The notes: a model not told the origin generated them from the letters alone. Shown: positions 1-7,220, counted from the stretch's first letter. The stretch: DNA of 14,702 bases from C7867-001 sp035533615 (GCA_035533615.1 DATLTM010000020.1:1-14702), one strand, 5' to 3'. Numbers and translations are program-made.

Positions 1-8
1 GGATTTGA

Positions 9-76
9 TATAGGCGCTCGTTTGGAGAACAAGAGAGTACGAGGATGTATTTTTGTTTCCTCACCTAGCGCCTATA
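9..76. repeat. 10-bp inverted repeat reaching into the tRNA-Lys acceptor stem
   Basis: TATAGGCGCT at 9-18 is the exact reverse complement of AGCGCCTATA at 67-76, which holds the whole 5' acceptor strand of tRNA-Lys. If 9-18 is in the precursor transcript it could compete with the true 3' acceptor strand (133-139). It may also be the tail of a tRNA or other gene that ends just beyond the left edge. Nothing else is recognisable in 1-67. Confidence 0.5.
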
Positions 77-140
77 GCTCAGTTGGTAGAGCAGCTCCCT
101 CTTAAGGAGACGGTCCCTGGTTCGAGCCCAGGTAGGCGCA
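68..140 (+). tRNA. tRNA-Lys(CTT)
   Basis: A complete cloverleaf can be drawn. The acceptor GCGCCTA (68-74) pairs fully with TAGGCGC (133-139), the D stem is GCTC/GAGC, the T arm is CCTGG-TTCGAGC-CCAGG, and the discriminator is A140. The anticodon loop CTCTTAA gives anticodon CTT (101-103), which reads AAG lysine codons. The outermost anticodon-stem pair (G94, A110) is a mismatch. The 3' CCA is not encoded, as CTAA follows the discriminator, so a CCA-adding enzyme is needed. Confidence 0.95.
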
Positions 141-154
141 CTAAAATTCTCGTC

Positions 155-246
155 TGGTACCAAGGGTGAGACTCGAACTCACATGAAGGTTTTTAGGCCC
201 TCTCAGGATTTTAAGTCCTGTGCGTCTACCATTCCGCCACCTTGGC
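155..246 (-). tRNA. tRNA-Leu(TAA)
   Basis: Class II tRNA with a long variable arm. On the minus strand it opens with acceptor GCCAAGG (246-240) and ends CCTTGGT-A-CCA, so the CCA tail is encoded (157-155). The first acceptor pair is G-U. The anticodon stem-loop CAGGA-CTTAAAA-TCCTG gives anticodon TAA, and the T arm is GTGAG-TTCGAGT-CTCAC. It converges on tRNA-Lys 14 nt away and diverges from tRNA-Cys. Confidence 0.95.
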
Positions 247-251
247 GTCTT

Positions 252-279
252 TTGAAGATACTAGCATCTCTGTTATTCT
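252..279 (+). promoter_or_regulatory. possible promoter of tRNA-Cys
   Basis: TTGAAG (252-257) and TATTCT (274-279) are spaced by 16 nt and end 9 nt before the mature tRNA-Cys. The 42-nt gap between the divergent Leu and Cys tRNAs must also hold the Leu promoter, for which no good hexamers stand out. This rests on consensus matching only. Confidence 0.35.
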
Positions 280-288
280 CGTAGCGAG

Positions 289-360
289 GGCCCGGTGGTG
301 AAGTGGTAACACAGCGCTCTGCAAAAGCGCGATGCGCGGGTTCAATTCCCGCCCGGGCCT
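289..360 (+). tRNA. tRNA-Cys(GCA)
   Basis: The acceptor GGCCCGG (289-295) pairs with CCGGGCC (353-359). The discriminator is T360, the expected U73 identity base of tRNA-Cys. The anticodon stem-loop GCGCT-CTGCAAA-AGCGC gives anticodon GCA (321-323), and the T arm is GCGGG-TTCAATT-CCCGC. CCA is not encoded. The last 19 bases overlap the 3' end of the rbfA frame on the opposite strand. Confidence 0.96.
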
Positions 361-665
361 CTGGAGTTTTCGCCGTTATCAAGCATGAAGTCAATGCGCG
401 GGAGGCGTAGGTGCGCATGGCTTTTCAGATAGTCCGAGAATGCCTCACGTTTCCGAGCGAGAAAATCGAGCGCAGTGTGCGCTTTCTCTACCGGAAAGAC
501 GCTGACAAAGACCATGATGCGGTCGCCGTGAGCGACGCTTTGCGCCCGAACGACAGTGATGAGCGAATCGGCGCTGCTTTCGCGAGCGATGAACTGCGCG
601 GCCTCGCGCGCGATGATCTTGGTCGCTCGGGCGTCTTGTTTGCGTGACCCCGGTGCGCCGTTCAT
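342..665 (-). CDS. rbfA: ribosome-binding factor A (RbfA)
   Basis: The 107-residue product matches the single KH-like domain of RbfA, which binds the 30S subunit and helps mature the 5' end of 16S rRNA. The family pattern is visible: a strand around residues 34-58 (SLITVVRAQSVAHGDRIMVF then VSVF), a helix around 62-82 (AHTALDFLARKREAFSDYL), and the closing strand LRLPRIDFMLDNGE (86-99). The start ATG overlaps the infB stop in an ATGA junction, which implies translational coupling and explains the lack of a ribosome-binding site. The last residues (GPGGN) are encoded by DNA that also forms the T arm and acceptor of tRNA-Cys on the other strand. Similarity is by pattern, so call it RbfA or an RbfA-family protein; the infB-rbfA pairing strongly supports it. 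Confidence 0.88.
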   Translation of the reverse strand: MNGAPGSRKQDARATKIIAREAAQFIARESSADSLITVVRAQSVAHGDRIMVFVSVFPVEKAHTALDFLARKREAFSDYLKSHAHLRLPRIDFMLDNGENSRGPGGN

Positions 666-2140
666 GATTCAGTTATGACGAAAGCAATGATCTCGTCGCC
701 ATACGTAACATTCTCGCGGCACTCAATTTCTATGCCGAAATCGCCCTCGGTCGTAATTTCTTTCACATCAGCGCGTGCTTGCTGGAGGTTCAGTATTTTG
801 CCACGAGCAACCTCGTTTCCTTCATCTCTTTTTCGGAGTATTTTAATTCGGTTCCCGACCGTAAGGACACCTGATATATAGCGCGCACCAAGAACCTGCT
901 TTTTCGCGCTTGAAGAAAATGTTTTCAGAATCATCGCGCGTCCGAGCTCCTTTTCGGCTGTCGTGGCTGGCACGCGCGCGGCGAGGAGTTCCTGCACTTT
1001 CGCCGAGACCTCGTAGATGATGGAGAACGAAAGGATACTGACAGCGTCGCGCTGCGCGAGCTCACCGGCGATGGTGTCGATCGGAACATTGAAAGCGATA
1101 ATGACCCCGCCAGAGGCGTAAGCGGTTTTGACGTCGGTTTCGCCGACACTCCCGACACCCGAAGCGACGACGCGGAGAATAGCACGTTCGTGAGCGATTT
1201 TTGCGAGCTCATGAATGATCGCATCGACCGAGCCAGCGACATCCGCCTTGATGATGAGCGGGAATTCGGCAATGCCTTCGATCGGTGCGCTGCGCTCGGG
1301 GGCTGCCGTGAGCGCTTTCGCGTTCTCGTCTGCAAGTACCTCGGCTTTCTTCTTGCTTGAGGCGATGCTGAAGAGCGAACCAGCCGCGGGGAGTTTGTTA
1401 AATCCGGAAATCCGTACGGGTTCCGAAGGGCCTGCGCGTTCGATGCGCGTACCTCGAAAGTCCTCTATGAAACGGATGGGGGCGTATGCGTCGCCCGCAA
1501 CGACGAACCCATCCTTCGAAAGAGTCCCATCTTTAATGATAAGCGTTGCGGAGGCACCGCGCTTCGGGTCTTGGGTCGATTCGAGCACGAAACCAGTCGC
1601 ACTCGCTTTCGTATCACAGGTCAATTCCAGAAGATCGGCCGAAAGGAGTACGAGGTCAAGCAATTCCGGTATTCCCTCGCCGGTTTTAGAAGAAACGGGC
1701 GCGTACGCGATGTCGCCGCCCATCCCTTCGATGAAGATGCCGTGTTCTATAAGCGAATTCTTCGTGTGAGCGATATCGGCATTATTCTTATCCATCTTCG
1801 TAATGGCGACGATATAGGGAATACCTGCTTCGGTGATGGCAGTGAGCGCATCAAGGGTCTGCGGCATCACGCCCTCGTCTGCCGCGACGGCAAGAATAGC
1901 AATGTCGGCCGCCGCGGCTCCGCGCGTACGCAGCGCCTTGAACGCCTCGTGTCCTGGTGTGTCGAGGAAGGTGACGCGGCGCCCGGAGTGTTCGGCGATG
2001 TAGGCGGCAACGTGCTGGGTGATACCGCCTGCTTCTCCCGCGACGACGTTCGCCTTCCGGATGTAATCTAGAAGGGAAGACTTACCATGGTCTATGTGGC
2101 CCATCACCGCGATGACGGGTGGTCGTGCTTGCCGCGCCAT
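662..2140 (-). CDS. infB: translation initiation factor IF-2, short form
   Basis: The 492-residue GTPase delivers initiator tRNA to the 30S subunit and promotes subunit joining. The G domain shows G1 GHIDHGKS (14-21), G2 GGITQH (38-43), G3 DTPGHE (60-65), G4 TKMD (114-117) and G5-like SSKTGEG (150-156). Domain II follows, then the domain III signature KADVAGSVDAI (298-308) with GVGSVGETDV (328-337), then C-terminal domain IV ending near YGDEIIAF. The protein starts almost directly at the G domain and lacks the long variable N-terminal region of E. coli IF2. The G4 motif has Thr where IF2 usually has Asn. It is first in an infB-rbfA pair, divergent from the cysteine desulfurase gene. No Shine-Dalgarno sequence is seen; a TAGAAT hexamer lies 4 nt before the ATG. 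Confidence 0.97.
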   Translation of the reverse strand: MARQARPPVIAVMGHIDHGKSSLLDYIRKANVVAGEAGGITQHVAAYIAEHSGRRVTFLDTPGHEAFKALRTRGAAAADIAILAVAADEGVMPQTLDALTAITEAGIPYIVAITKMDKNNADIAHTKNSLIEHGIFIEGMGGDIAYAPVSSKTGEGIPELLDLVLLSADLLELTCDTKASATGFVLESTQDPKRGASATLIIKDGTLSKDGFVVAGDAYAPIRFIEDFRGTRIERAGPSEPVRISGFNKLPAAGSLFSIASSKKKAEVLADENAKALTAAPERSAPIEGIAEFPLIIKADVAGSVDAIIHELAKIAHERAILRVVASGVGSVGETDVKTAYASGGVIIAFNVPIDTIAGELAQRDAVSILSFSIIYEVSAKVQELLAARVPATTAEKELGRAMILKTFSSSAKKQVLGARYISGVLTVGNRIKILRKRDEGNEVARGKILNLQQARADVKEITTEGDFGIEIECRENVTYGDEIIAFVITES

Positions 2141-2144
2141 AATG

Positions 2145-2150
2145 ATTCTA
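2145..2150 (-). promoter_or_regulatory. possible -10 element of infB-rbfA
   Basis: On the minus strand TAGAAT (five of six matches to TATAAT) sits 4 nt before the infB ATG. A TTGCAA hexamer further upstream lies too far (22 nt) from it, though it is 17 nt from a weaker TGAAAT. The start would be leaderless or nearly so if this hexamer is used. Confidence 0.4.
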
Positions 2151-2183
2151 TTTCATCACAAAAATGACTGGTTTGCAATCTTT

Positions 2184-2226
2184 CGTAATTGGAGGCCTAT
2201 TAAGGCAATTACGCAGCCGCCGTAAT
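2184..2226. promoter_or_regulatory. mutually exclusive hairpins in the infB-nifS spacer
   Basis: CGTAATTG (2184-2191) is the exact complement of CAATTACG (2206-2213). The inner part of that second arm, ATTACG (2208-2213), can instead pair with CGTAAT (2221-2226) around a 7-nt loop. The two stems cannot form together. They lie 44-86 nt upstream of infB and about 105 nt upstream of nifS, in a 190-bp spacer with no credible gene. They may be a leader switch, paired binding sites, or chance. Confidence 0.45.
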
Positions 2227-2295
2227 GCTTCAATAGCTTGGGAACCCGGATCGATTAATTGCGTATCTGGTCGCGATCTAGCACGGAGCGCTAGG

Positions 2296-2324
2296 TTAGG
2301 AAACAATACTGATTCCTGTAGAAT
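2296..2324 (+). promoter_or_regulatory. probable promoter of the cysteine desulfurase gene
   Basis: TAGAAT (2319-2324) lies exactly 6 nt before the ATG at 2331. A weak -35-like TTAGGA (2296-2301) is 17 nt upstream of it. No ribosome-binding site lies between, so the transcript should start at or next to the A of the ATG. Confidence 0.55.
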
Positions 2325-2330
2325 AAACTT

Positions 2331-3464
2331 ATGTTTTGGAAGCGAAGAGTGTATCTGGATGCCGCGGCGGGTGTACGCGGGAACCCATCATCACCACACG
2401 AGGATGGACGGCGAGCGAAGGCGATGCTTGAAGGCGCGCGGACGGCTATCGCGCGCCTCGTCGAGGTACAGAGCGATGATGTTGTCTTTACGAGTGGCGC
2501 GACCGAGAGCAATGCTCTTGCGATACTCGGCCATGCCCGCGCACTTCGCGCGCGAGGCGCAGGTGTTTTGCATACGCTGTATCTACCGAGCGCACACGCG
2601 TCGGTGATAGAGAATATGAAGTTGCTTATGGAGGAAGGGGTTTCCATAGAGCCGCTTCCGATACGGGATGCGCGCATTGATATCGATGCGTTCGCGAAGA
2701 TGGTGCGGCCTGAAACATTCCTTGTTTCGATGGACGCTGTTTGCGGAGAGACGGGAATCGTGTGGAATACGCGCGAGGTTGCCGAGGTACTGAAGAAGAC
2801 GTTCGCCAGCTTTACCAGAGCACGCGCTTTACTCCATGTCGATGCGAGTCAGGCGCCCTTGACCGAAAAAATTTCCCGCGCGCACTTCGGTGCCGATCTG
2901 CTCACTTTTGATGCGTCGAAAGTGAGCAGCGCACGCGGCATCGGCGCGCTTATCACGCATCGCACGATTCCCATTGTCCCTTTATATAGGGGTGGCGGTC
3001 AAGAACGCGGGCTGCGGTCGGGGAGTGAAGCACCTGTCCTTACGCGAGAATTTGCCCGTGGTCTCGCTGCCGCCGTCCAGTGCCGCGAATTCTTTCATGT
3101 TTCTGCGGGTCGCGAGCGAGCGCGACTTATTGAGCGCGCTACGCGTGGCATCCCGAGCCTACATATAAATGGAGGCCTTTCACAGGCGCCGAACATCCTA
3201 AATTTCTCCCTCCCAGGCCGCGATACAGATTACCTCGTCGCACTCCTCGACGAAGCTGGGTTTTCGGTCTCCACGCGGAGTGCTTGCGAAACCGACTCCG
3301 AAGAGGGTTCGCGCGCTGTCTTCGTCATCACCGGCGATCGTGAGCGCGCCCGTACGACACTCCGCGTCTCATGGGGACCGGACGTTCGGCCGCGAGAATT
3401 AGACAGTTTTGCGCGAGCACTCATCCGAGCGGTTGCATTTATTGACAACAATAGTCGGAGGTAG
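2331..3464 (+). CDS. cysteine desulfurase, NifS/IscS type, compact form
   Basis: A 377-residue PLP enzyme of the class V aminotransferase fold that would take sulfur from cysteine for Fe-S clusters or tRNA thiolation. Visible motifs are GNPSSPH (17-23), FTSGATESNALAI (53-65), HASVIEN (89-95), HVDASQAP (169-176) with the PLP-binding Asp171, the Schiff-base Lys197 in TFDASK, GGGQERGLRSGSE (221-233), and catalytic Cys319 in SACE. Two points differ from the usual family. YLDAAAG (8-14) runs into GNPSSPH only 3 residues later, whereas typical members have about 20 residues there (the TTPxDxxVxxAM stretch). The residue before the PLP lysine is Ser rather than His. No iscU-like scaffold is adjacent, so its partner is unknown; tRNA thiolation is one plausible role. 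The start fits a -10 element 6 nt upstream. Confidence 0.9.
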   Translation: MFWKRRVYLDAAAGVRGNPSSPHEDGRRAKAMLEGARTAIARLVEVQSDDVVFTSGATESNALAILGHARALRARGAGVLHTLYLPSAHASVIENMKLLMEEGVSIEPLPIRDARIDIDAFAKMVRPETFLVSMDAVCGETGIVWNTREVAEVLKKTFASFTRARALLHVDASQAPLTEKISRAHFGADLLTFDASKVSSARGIGALITHRTIPIVPLYRGGGQERGLRSGSEAPVLTREFARGLAAAVQCREFFHVSAGRERARLIERATRGIPSLHINGGLSQAPNILNFSLPGRDTDYLVALLDEAGFSVSTRSACETDSEEGSRAVFVITGDRERARTTLRVSWGPDVRPRELDSFARALIRAVAFIDNNSRR

Positions 3465-3470
3465 CATGAT
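3442..3470 (+). promoter_or_regulatory. promoter of the protease-fold gene and clpB
   Basis: A perfect TTGACA (3442-3447), inside the end of the cysteine desulfurase gene, is 17 nt from CATGAT (3465-3470), which ends exactly 6 nt before the ATG at 3477. TAGCAT is repeated across the -10 area (3462-3467 and 3470-3475). It would drive 3477-4256 and clpB. Confidence 0.6.
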
Positions 3471-3476
3471 AGCATT

Positions 3477-4256
3477 ATGAACATCGAGGAACTTTCTAAA
3501 TCCCAGCTCATACTGCTCACAATCCTCGTAAACTTTGTGACTTCAGTCGCGACCGGCATTCTGACGGTCTCGCTTCTCGATCACGCTCCAGCCTTTGTGA
3601 CCCAGACCGTGAACCGCGTCGTTGAACACACTATCGAGACGGTCGCCGCCGCCGCACCCGCCATAGCGGTCCAAGCACCCGCGCCATCGAATCAGGATCT
3701 TGTTACGGCTGCGATCGGAGCAGATGCGGCGCGCGTTATTGCCATCTACAGTGCGGGCACTGGCACTTCGACGCCGGCCGTGAGCATTGGCACCTATCTC
3801 CCGAAAGCGCGGGTCGTCATTACAGCGGCGCAGGATGCGCTGCCGAAGGAGGCCCTTATCGAGTTCACCGACGGTTCCTACGCTTCTGCATCTCTCGCAC
3901 ATGAAGGGAAGGGTATCGCGGTATACGGTTTCGCCGATGCAGCCGTGTTGCCGAAGATGGTCTCGCCATCCCTAATTGACTTGAACGTCCTTAAACTCGG
4001 CGAGACGGTGCTCGCACTTAGCACTGACGGTTCAGCATCTACCGGTATCGTTTCGCGCGTTGATGCCAAGGGCGTGTATACGACGCTGCCAAATATCGGA
4101 ATCGGAAGCGCTGCGGTCGATCTTTCGGGCGATCTTATCGGTATCGCCGACGGTACAACGCCCGGCTTCCTTATCAGCTCCTCTGTCATCACGGAGCTCC
4201 TCACCGCGACGTCAACGCCTTCGGCGGCTGCGACCTCGACCGCGGCAACGCAGTAA
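3477..4256 (+). CDS. membrane-anchored trypsin-fold protein, apparently catalytically dead
   Basis: The 259-residue protein has an uncleaved N-terminal membrane segment (about 11-34, LILLTILVNFVTSVATGILT), a short linker rich in Ala and Pro, and an extracytoplasmic domain. From about 80 to 245 the order of elements recalls HtrA/DegP-type serine proteases: a strand followed by RVVITAAQDAL (112-122) where proteases have TAAH, then GETVLALSTDGSASTGIVSR (175-194), then IGIGSAAVDLSGDLIGIA (207-224) where proteases have GNSGGP followed by G-xVIGI. The catalytic His position is Gln, and the GNSGG serine loop is GIGSA. The tail is a low-complexity Ser/Thr/Ala run. It is 12 nt upstream of clpB and probably co-transcribed. 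The fold call is inference from pattern; a role in envelope quality control or substrate binding is possible but unproven. Confidence 0.65.
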   Translation: MNIEELSKSQLILLTILVNFVTSVATGILTVSLLDHAPAFVTQTVNRVVEHTIETVAAAAPAIAVQAPAPSNQDLVTAAIGADAARVIAIYSAGTGTSTPAVSIGTYLPKARVVITAAQDALPKEALIEFTDGSYASASLAHEGKGIAVYGFADAAVLPKMVSPSLIDLNVLKLGETVLALSTDGSASTGIVSRVDAKGVYTTLPNIGIGSAAVDLSGDLIGIADGTTPGFLISSSVITELLTATSTPSAAATSTAATQ

Positions 4257-4268
4257 TATTCCATACCT

Positions 4269-6947
4269 ATGCCCCCATTTAACAATTTCACCACCAAGGC
4301 AAAAGAAGCAGTACGCCGTGCGCACGAGCTTGCGATAGAGCGCGGACAGAACCACGTCTCTCCGCTCCATCTGCTCGCCGCTCTCGTGCTTCAGGAGGAG
4401 TCGCTCGTTTTCTCCATGCTCGATCGGATGGAAGTTGATACTGTTATGCTTGCTGACGCTATACTCGAGCACTTGGAAGCACCCGAGAGCGCCTCGGTGC
4501 TCTCGCCGTCGTACCAGATTTATCTCACGCCAGATCTTGCGCAGGCACTTGAGGTTTCAGGAAAGATAGCTGCGAGAATGAACGACACATTTGTCGGTAC
4601 CGAGCATCTCTTTCTTGCAATCATCGAACATCCAGGCCCCGCCGCAGACATACTCGCGCGTTTTTCGATAGGACGCGATGCGGCGCTCGCTATTCTCAAA
4701 GAGCTCAAGAGCTCCAAAGAGGGAGCAAGTGCGGAGCCGAAACGTTTCCGCGCGCTCGCAAAATATGCACGTAATCTAACCAAGCTTGCTGCCGAGAATA
4801 AACTTGATCCAGTCATCGGTCGCGACAGCGAGATAAACCGCGTTATCCAGATACTCGCGCGCCGCACCAAGAACAACCCGGTGCTTATTGGCGAAGCTGG
4901 TGTAGGGAAGACCGCAATCGCCGAGGGACTCGCCGCGCGTATGGCGCAGGGCGACGTTCCCGAATCACTCAAGAGTAAAGAGCTTCTCTCGCTCGATCTC
5001 GGGCTCATGATTGCCGGTACGAAATACCGTGGCGAGTTTGAAGAGCGGATGAAGAACGTGATGAAGGAAATGGAGCGCGCCGAAGGGAGAGCCATCCTCT
5101 TCGTCGACGAACTCCATACGCTCGTGGGCGCCGGCAGCGCCGAGGGTTCGCTCGATGCGTCGAACATGCTGAAACCGGTGCTTTCGCGCGGCGAGCTGCG
5201 TATTATCGGCGCGACCACTCTGAAGGAATACCAGAAATACATCGAGAAGGATGCTGCACTTACGCGTCGCTTCCAGTCCGTCTTTGTTCAAGAACCTTCG
5301 GTTGAGGACGGTATCGCTATCCTGCGCGGTCTACGCGAAAAATATGAGCTTTTCCATGGTGTACGCATCACCGACGGTGCCATCGTCGCCGCAGTCGAAC
5401 TCTCGTCTCGCTACATCAGCGACCGATTTCTGCCGGACAAAGCCATCGATCTCATCGACGAAGCCGCGAGCGGGCTGCGCATCGCCCTTGAAAATAAACC
5501 GCCGCTTCTCGAAGAAACCGATCGTAAAGTTCGCCGTCTCGAAATTGAGCGCCAGGCGCTCCAGAAAGATCTCGAGGGCGAGCGTGCGAAAGAGATTGGG
5601 GAACGCATCAAGGCCATCGATACGGAAGTCGCGGACCTGAAAGAAAAAACGAGCGAGCTCGAGCTCAAATGGAAAAACGAAAAGGAAGTCCTCGTCGGCA
5701 TTCGTGCCGCCAAGACCGAACTCGAAACACTGAAGCTTCAGGCGGACAATGCGGAGATAGCCGCCGACCTCGGCACAGTTGCGGAGATTCGATACGGTAA
5801 GATTCCTCATATACAGAAAGATCTTGAAACGAAACTAAAGCGCTTGAAAACACTGCAGAAATCGCGCCGTGTGCTGAACGAAGAGGTAGCTGAACAAGAT
5901 ATTGCTGGAGTCGTTTCGCGCTGGACCGGCATTCCGGTCGCGCGCATGCTTGAGGAAGAAGCCGCGAAGCTTGGCCGTATGGAAGCGTCGCTCAAAGCGA
6001 GCATCATCGGCCAGGACGCCGCTGTGAAGAAAGTTACGGACGCTGTGAAGCGCTCTCGAGTAGGCATCAGCGATCCAAATCGCCCTATTGGCTCCTTCCT
6101 CTTTCTTGGACCAACCGGCGTTGGAAAAACCGAGCTCTCGCGTAAACTCGCAGAGTTTATGTTCAACGATTCCGACGCGCTCGTTCGCGTCGATATGAGC
6201 GAATTTATGGAAAAACACTCGGTCGCGAAGCTCATCGGCGCGCCGCCGGGCTATGTCGGATATGAAGAATCTGGAACGCTCACTGAGCGCATTCGCCATC
6301 GCCCATATGCGGTGGTGCTCTTCGATGAGATTGAAAAGGCTCATCCGGAAATCTTCAATATCCTCCTACAGGTGCTCGACTCTGGGCATCTCACCGATGG
6401 CAAGGGGCGCAAAGTTAATTTCAAAAATACGATTATCGTGCTCACGAGCAATATCGGCGGAGAATTCATCGACCGGCTCGCACATATTGGGTTTGGAAAG
6501 GCGGACGCGACCGATGCAACGCGCTACGAGGAAACGAAATCGAAGGTCATGGATGCTCTCAAAGAACACTTCCGTCCTGAGTTCCTCAATCGTCTGGACG
6601 ATGTCATCATATTCGATGTGCTCGCGAAGGAAGCACTTGCTAAGATTGTTGACACGCAAGTGGCAGAAGTGATGAAGCGTCTCGCCCAGAAGCGTATTGC
6701 GCTTGTGGTAGCGCCCGAGGTACACACGTGGCTCGCGGATAGGGGATACAATCCGCAATATGGCGCACGCCCCTTGCGTCGCACCATACAGGACACAATA
6801 TTGACGCCGCTCGCTTCGCTTATGGTCGACCAGGGGTTGATGGAGGGAGGAACTGTTACTGTGTCCATTAAGAATAACGAGCCGCATTTTGACGTAAAGA
6901 GGCGCACAATTCGTAACGGCGCGAAAAAACGGACAGTCGTTGCCTAA
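4269..6947 (+). CDS. clpB: ATP-dependent chaperone ClpB
   Basis: An 892-residue Hsp100 disaggregase that threads aggregated proteins through a hexamer, normally with DnaK. Order: Clp N-domain (about 1-145, two repeats), AAA+ 1 with Walker A GEAGVGKT (208-215), pore loop KYRGEFE (252-258), Walker B ILFVDE (276-281) and Arg finger TRRF (332-335). A coiled-coil middle domain of about 130 residues follows (about 410-540, LEIERQALQKDLEG to AEIRYGKIP). AAA+ 2 has Walker A GPTGVGKT (614-621), pore loop GYVGY (661-665), Walker B VVLFDE (682-687), sensor LTSN (725-728) and arginine-finger region FRPEFLNRLDD. The long middle domain separates ClpB from ClpC and ClpA. The start is 12 nt after the upstream stop with no Shine-Dalgarno sequence. 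The protease-fold protein upstream suggests a stress-related unit. Confidence 0.97.
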   Translation: MPPFNNFTTKAKEAVRRAHELAIERGQNHVSPLHLLAALVLQEESLVFSMLDRMEVDTVMLADAILEHLEAPESASVLSPSYQIYLTPDLAQALEVSGKIAARMNDTFVGTEHLFLAIIEHPGPAADILARFSIGRDAALAILKELKSSKEGASAEPKRFRALAKYARNLTKLAAENKLDPVIGRDSEINRVIQILARRTKNNPVLIGEAGVGKTAIAEGLAARMAQGDVPESLKSKELLSLDLGLMIAGTKYRGEFEERMKNVMKEMERAEGRAILFVDELHTLVGAGSAEGSLDASNMLKPVLSRGELRIIGATTLKEYQKYIEKDAALTRRFQSVFVQEPSVEDGIAILRGLREKYELFHGVRITDGAIVAAVELSSRYISDRFLPDKAIDLIDEAASGLRIALENKPPLLEETDRKVRRLEIERQALQKDLEGERAKEIGERIKAIDTEVADLKEKTSELELKWKNEKEVLVGIRAAKTELETLKLQADNAEIAADLGTVAEIRYGKIPHIQKDLETKLKRLKTLQKSRRVLNEEVAEQDIAGVVSRWTGIPVARMLEEEAAKLGRMEASLKASIIGQDAAVKKVTDAVKRSRVGISDPNRPIGSFLFLGPTGVGKTELSRKLAEFMFNDSDALVRVDMSEFMEKHSVAKLIGAPPGYVGYEESGTLTERIRHRPYAVVLFDEIEKAHPEIFNILLQVLDSGHLTDGKGRKVNFKNTIIVLTSNIGGEFIDRLAHIGFGKADATDATRYEETKSKVMDALKEHFRPEFLNRLDDVIIFDVLAKEALAKIVDTQVAEVMKRLAQKRIALVVAPEVHTWLADRGYNPQYGARPLRRTIQDTILTPLASLMVDQGLMEGGTVTVSIKNNEPHFDVKRRTIRNGAKKRTVVA

Positions 6948-6968
6948 TTTGTTCGTTTTTGCTAAAGT
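6940..6968 (+). promoter_or_regulatory. promoter of rpmG
   Basis: TTGCCT (6940-6945), which overlaps the clpB stop, is 17 nt from TAAAGT (6963-6968). The -10 ends exactly 6 nt before the rpmG ATG, which predicts a leaderless mRNA and transcription of rpmG separate from clpB. Confidence 0.6.
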
Positions 6969-6974
6969 AGTGTT

Positions 6975-7130
6975 ATGTCGCAAGATCGCCTCATCCGTTT
7001 GAAATCCACGAAATCCGCGCATATTGTTTGGACGCGCAAGAATAAGAAGAAGGTTGAGCGCAAGATTGAACTCATAAAGTTCGATCCGACGTTACGCAAG
7101 CGCGTCGTCTTTAAAGAAGCGAAGAAATAA
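6975..7130 (+). CDS. rpmG: 50S ribosomal protein L33 (bL33)
   Basis: A 51-residue basic protein. The central KNKKKVERKIELIKFDP (22-38) and the end VVFKEAKK match the bL33 pattern of E. coli type (TKNKR..EKLELKKFDP..R..VIYKEAK). It has no cysteines, so it belongs to the zinc-independent form without the CxxC pairs. It sits near the E-site tRNA end of the large subunit. The start is fixed by a promoter whose -10 ends 6 nt upstream. It stands alone 27 nt after clpB and converges on the beta-propeller gene. Confidence 0.92.
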   Translation: MSQDRLIRLKSTKSAHIVWTRKNKKKVERKIELIKFDPTLRKRVVFKEAKK

Positions 7131-7134
7131 CGCT

Positions 7135-7159
7135 AAAATAAAACCATTCCTTTATTTTT
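7135..7159. terminator. weak A/T hairpin after rpmG
   Basis: AAAATAAA (7135-7142) pairs with TTTATTTT (7151-7158) around an 8-nt loop, followed by one more T. It begins 5 nt after the rpmG stop. The stem has no G-C pair, so strength is doubtful. It may serve as a terminator for rpmG and, in reverse, for the convergent gene. Confidence 0.35.
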
Positions 7160-7166
7160 GTGGGTG

Positions 7167-7220
7167 TACGAAATCTGAAATGGAATACAATCGAGCGGAC
7201 CACTAAGATGGAAAGAAAAT
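7167..7220. repeat. direct repeat copy A, next to the 3' end of the beta-propeller gene
   Basis: This stretch aligns with 8687-8740 in the same orientation. Over the first 34 bases 29 are identical, with a shared run AATCGAGCG, and similarity continues weakly with a 1-nt gap through TGGAA-GAA. All differences in the first 38 positions are C/T or A/G changes. Copy A ends 5 nt from the stop codon of the beta-propeller gene. Confidence 0.8.

Noticed and set aside
4520..5242. Long open frame (240 codons) antisense to clpB
   Set aside because: It lies wholly inside clpB, whose domains are complete. Its composition (Ser/Arg-rich) is that of a complement of a G+C-biased gene, and it has no recognisable domain.
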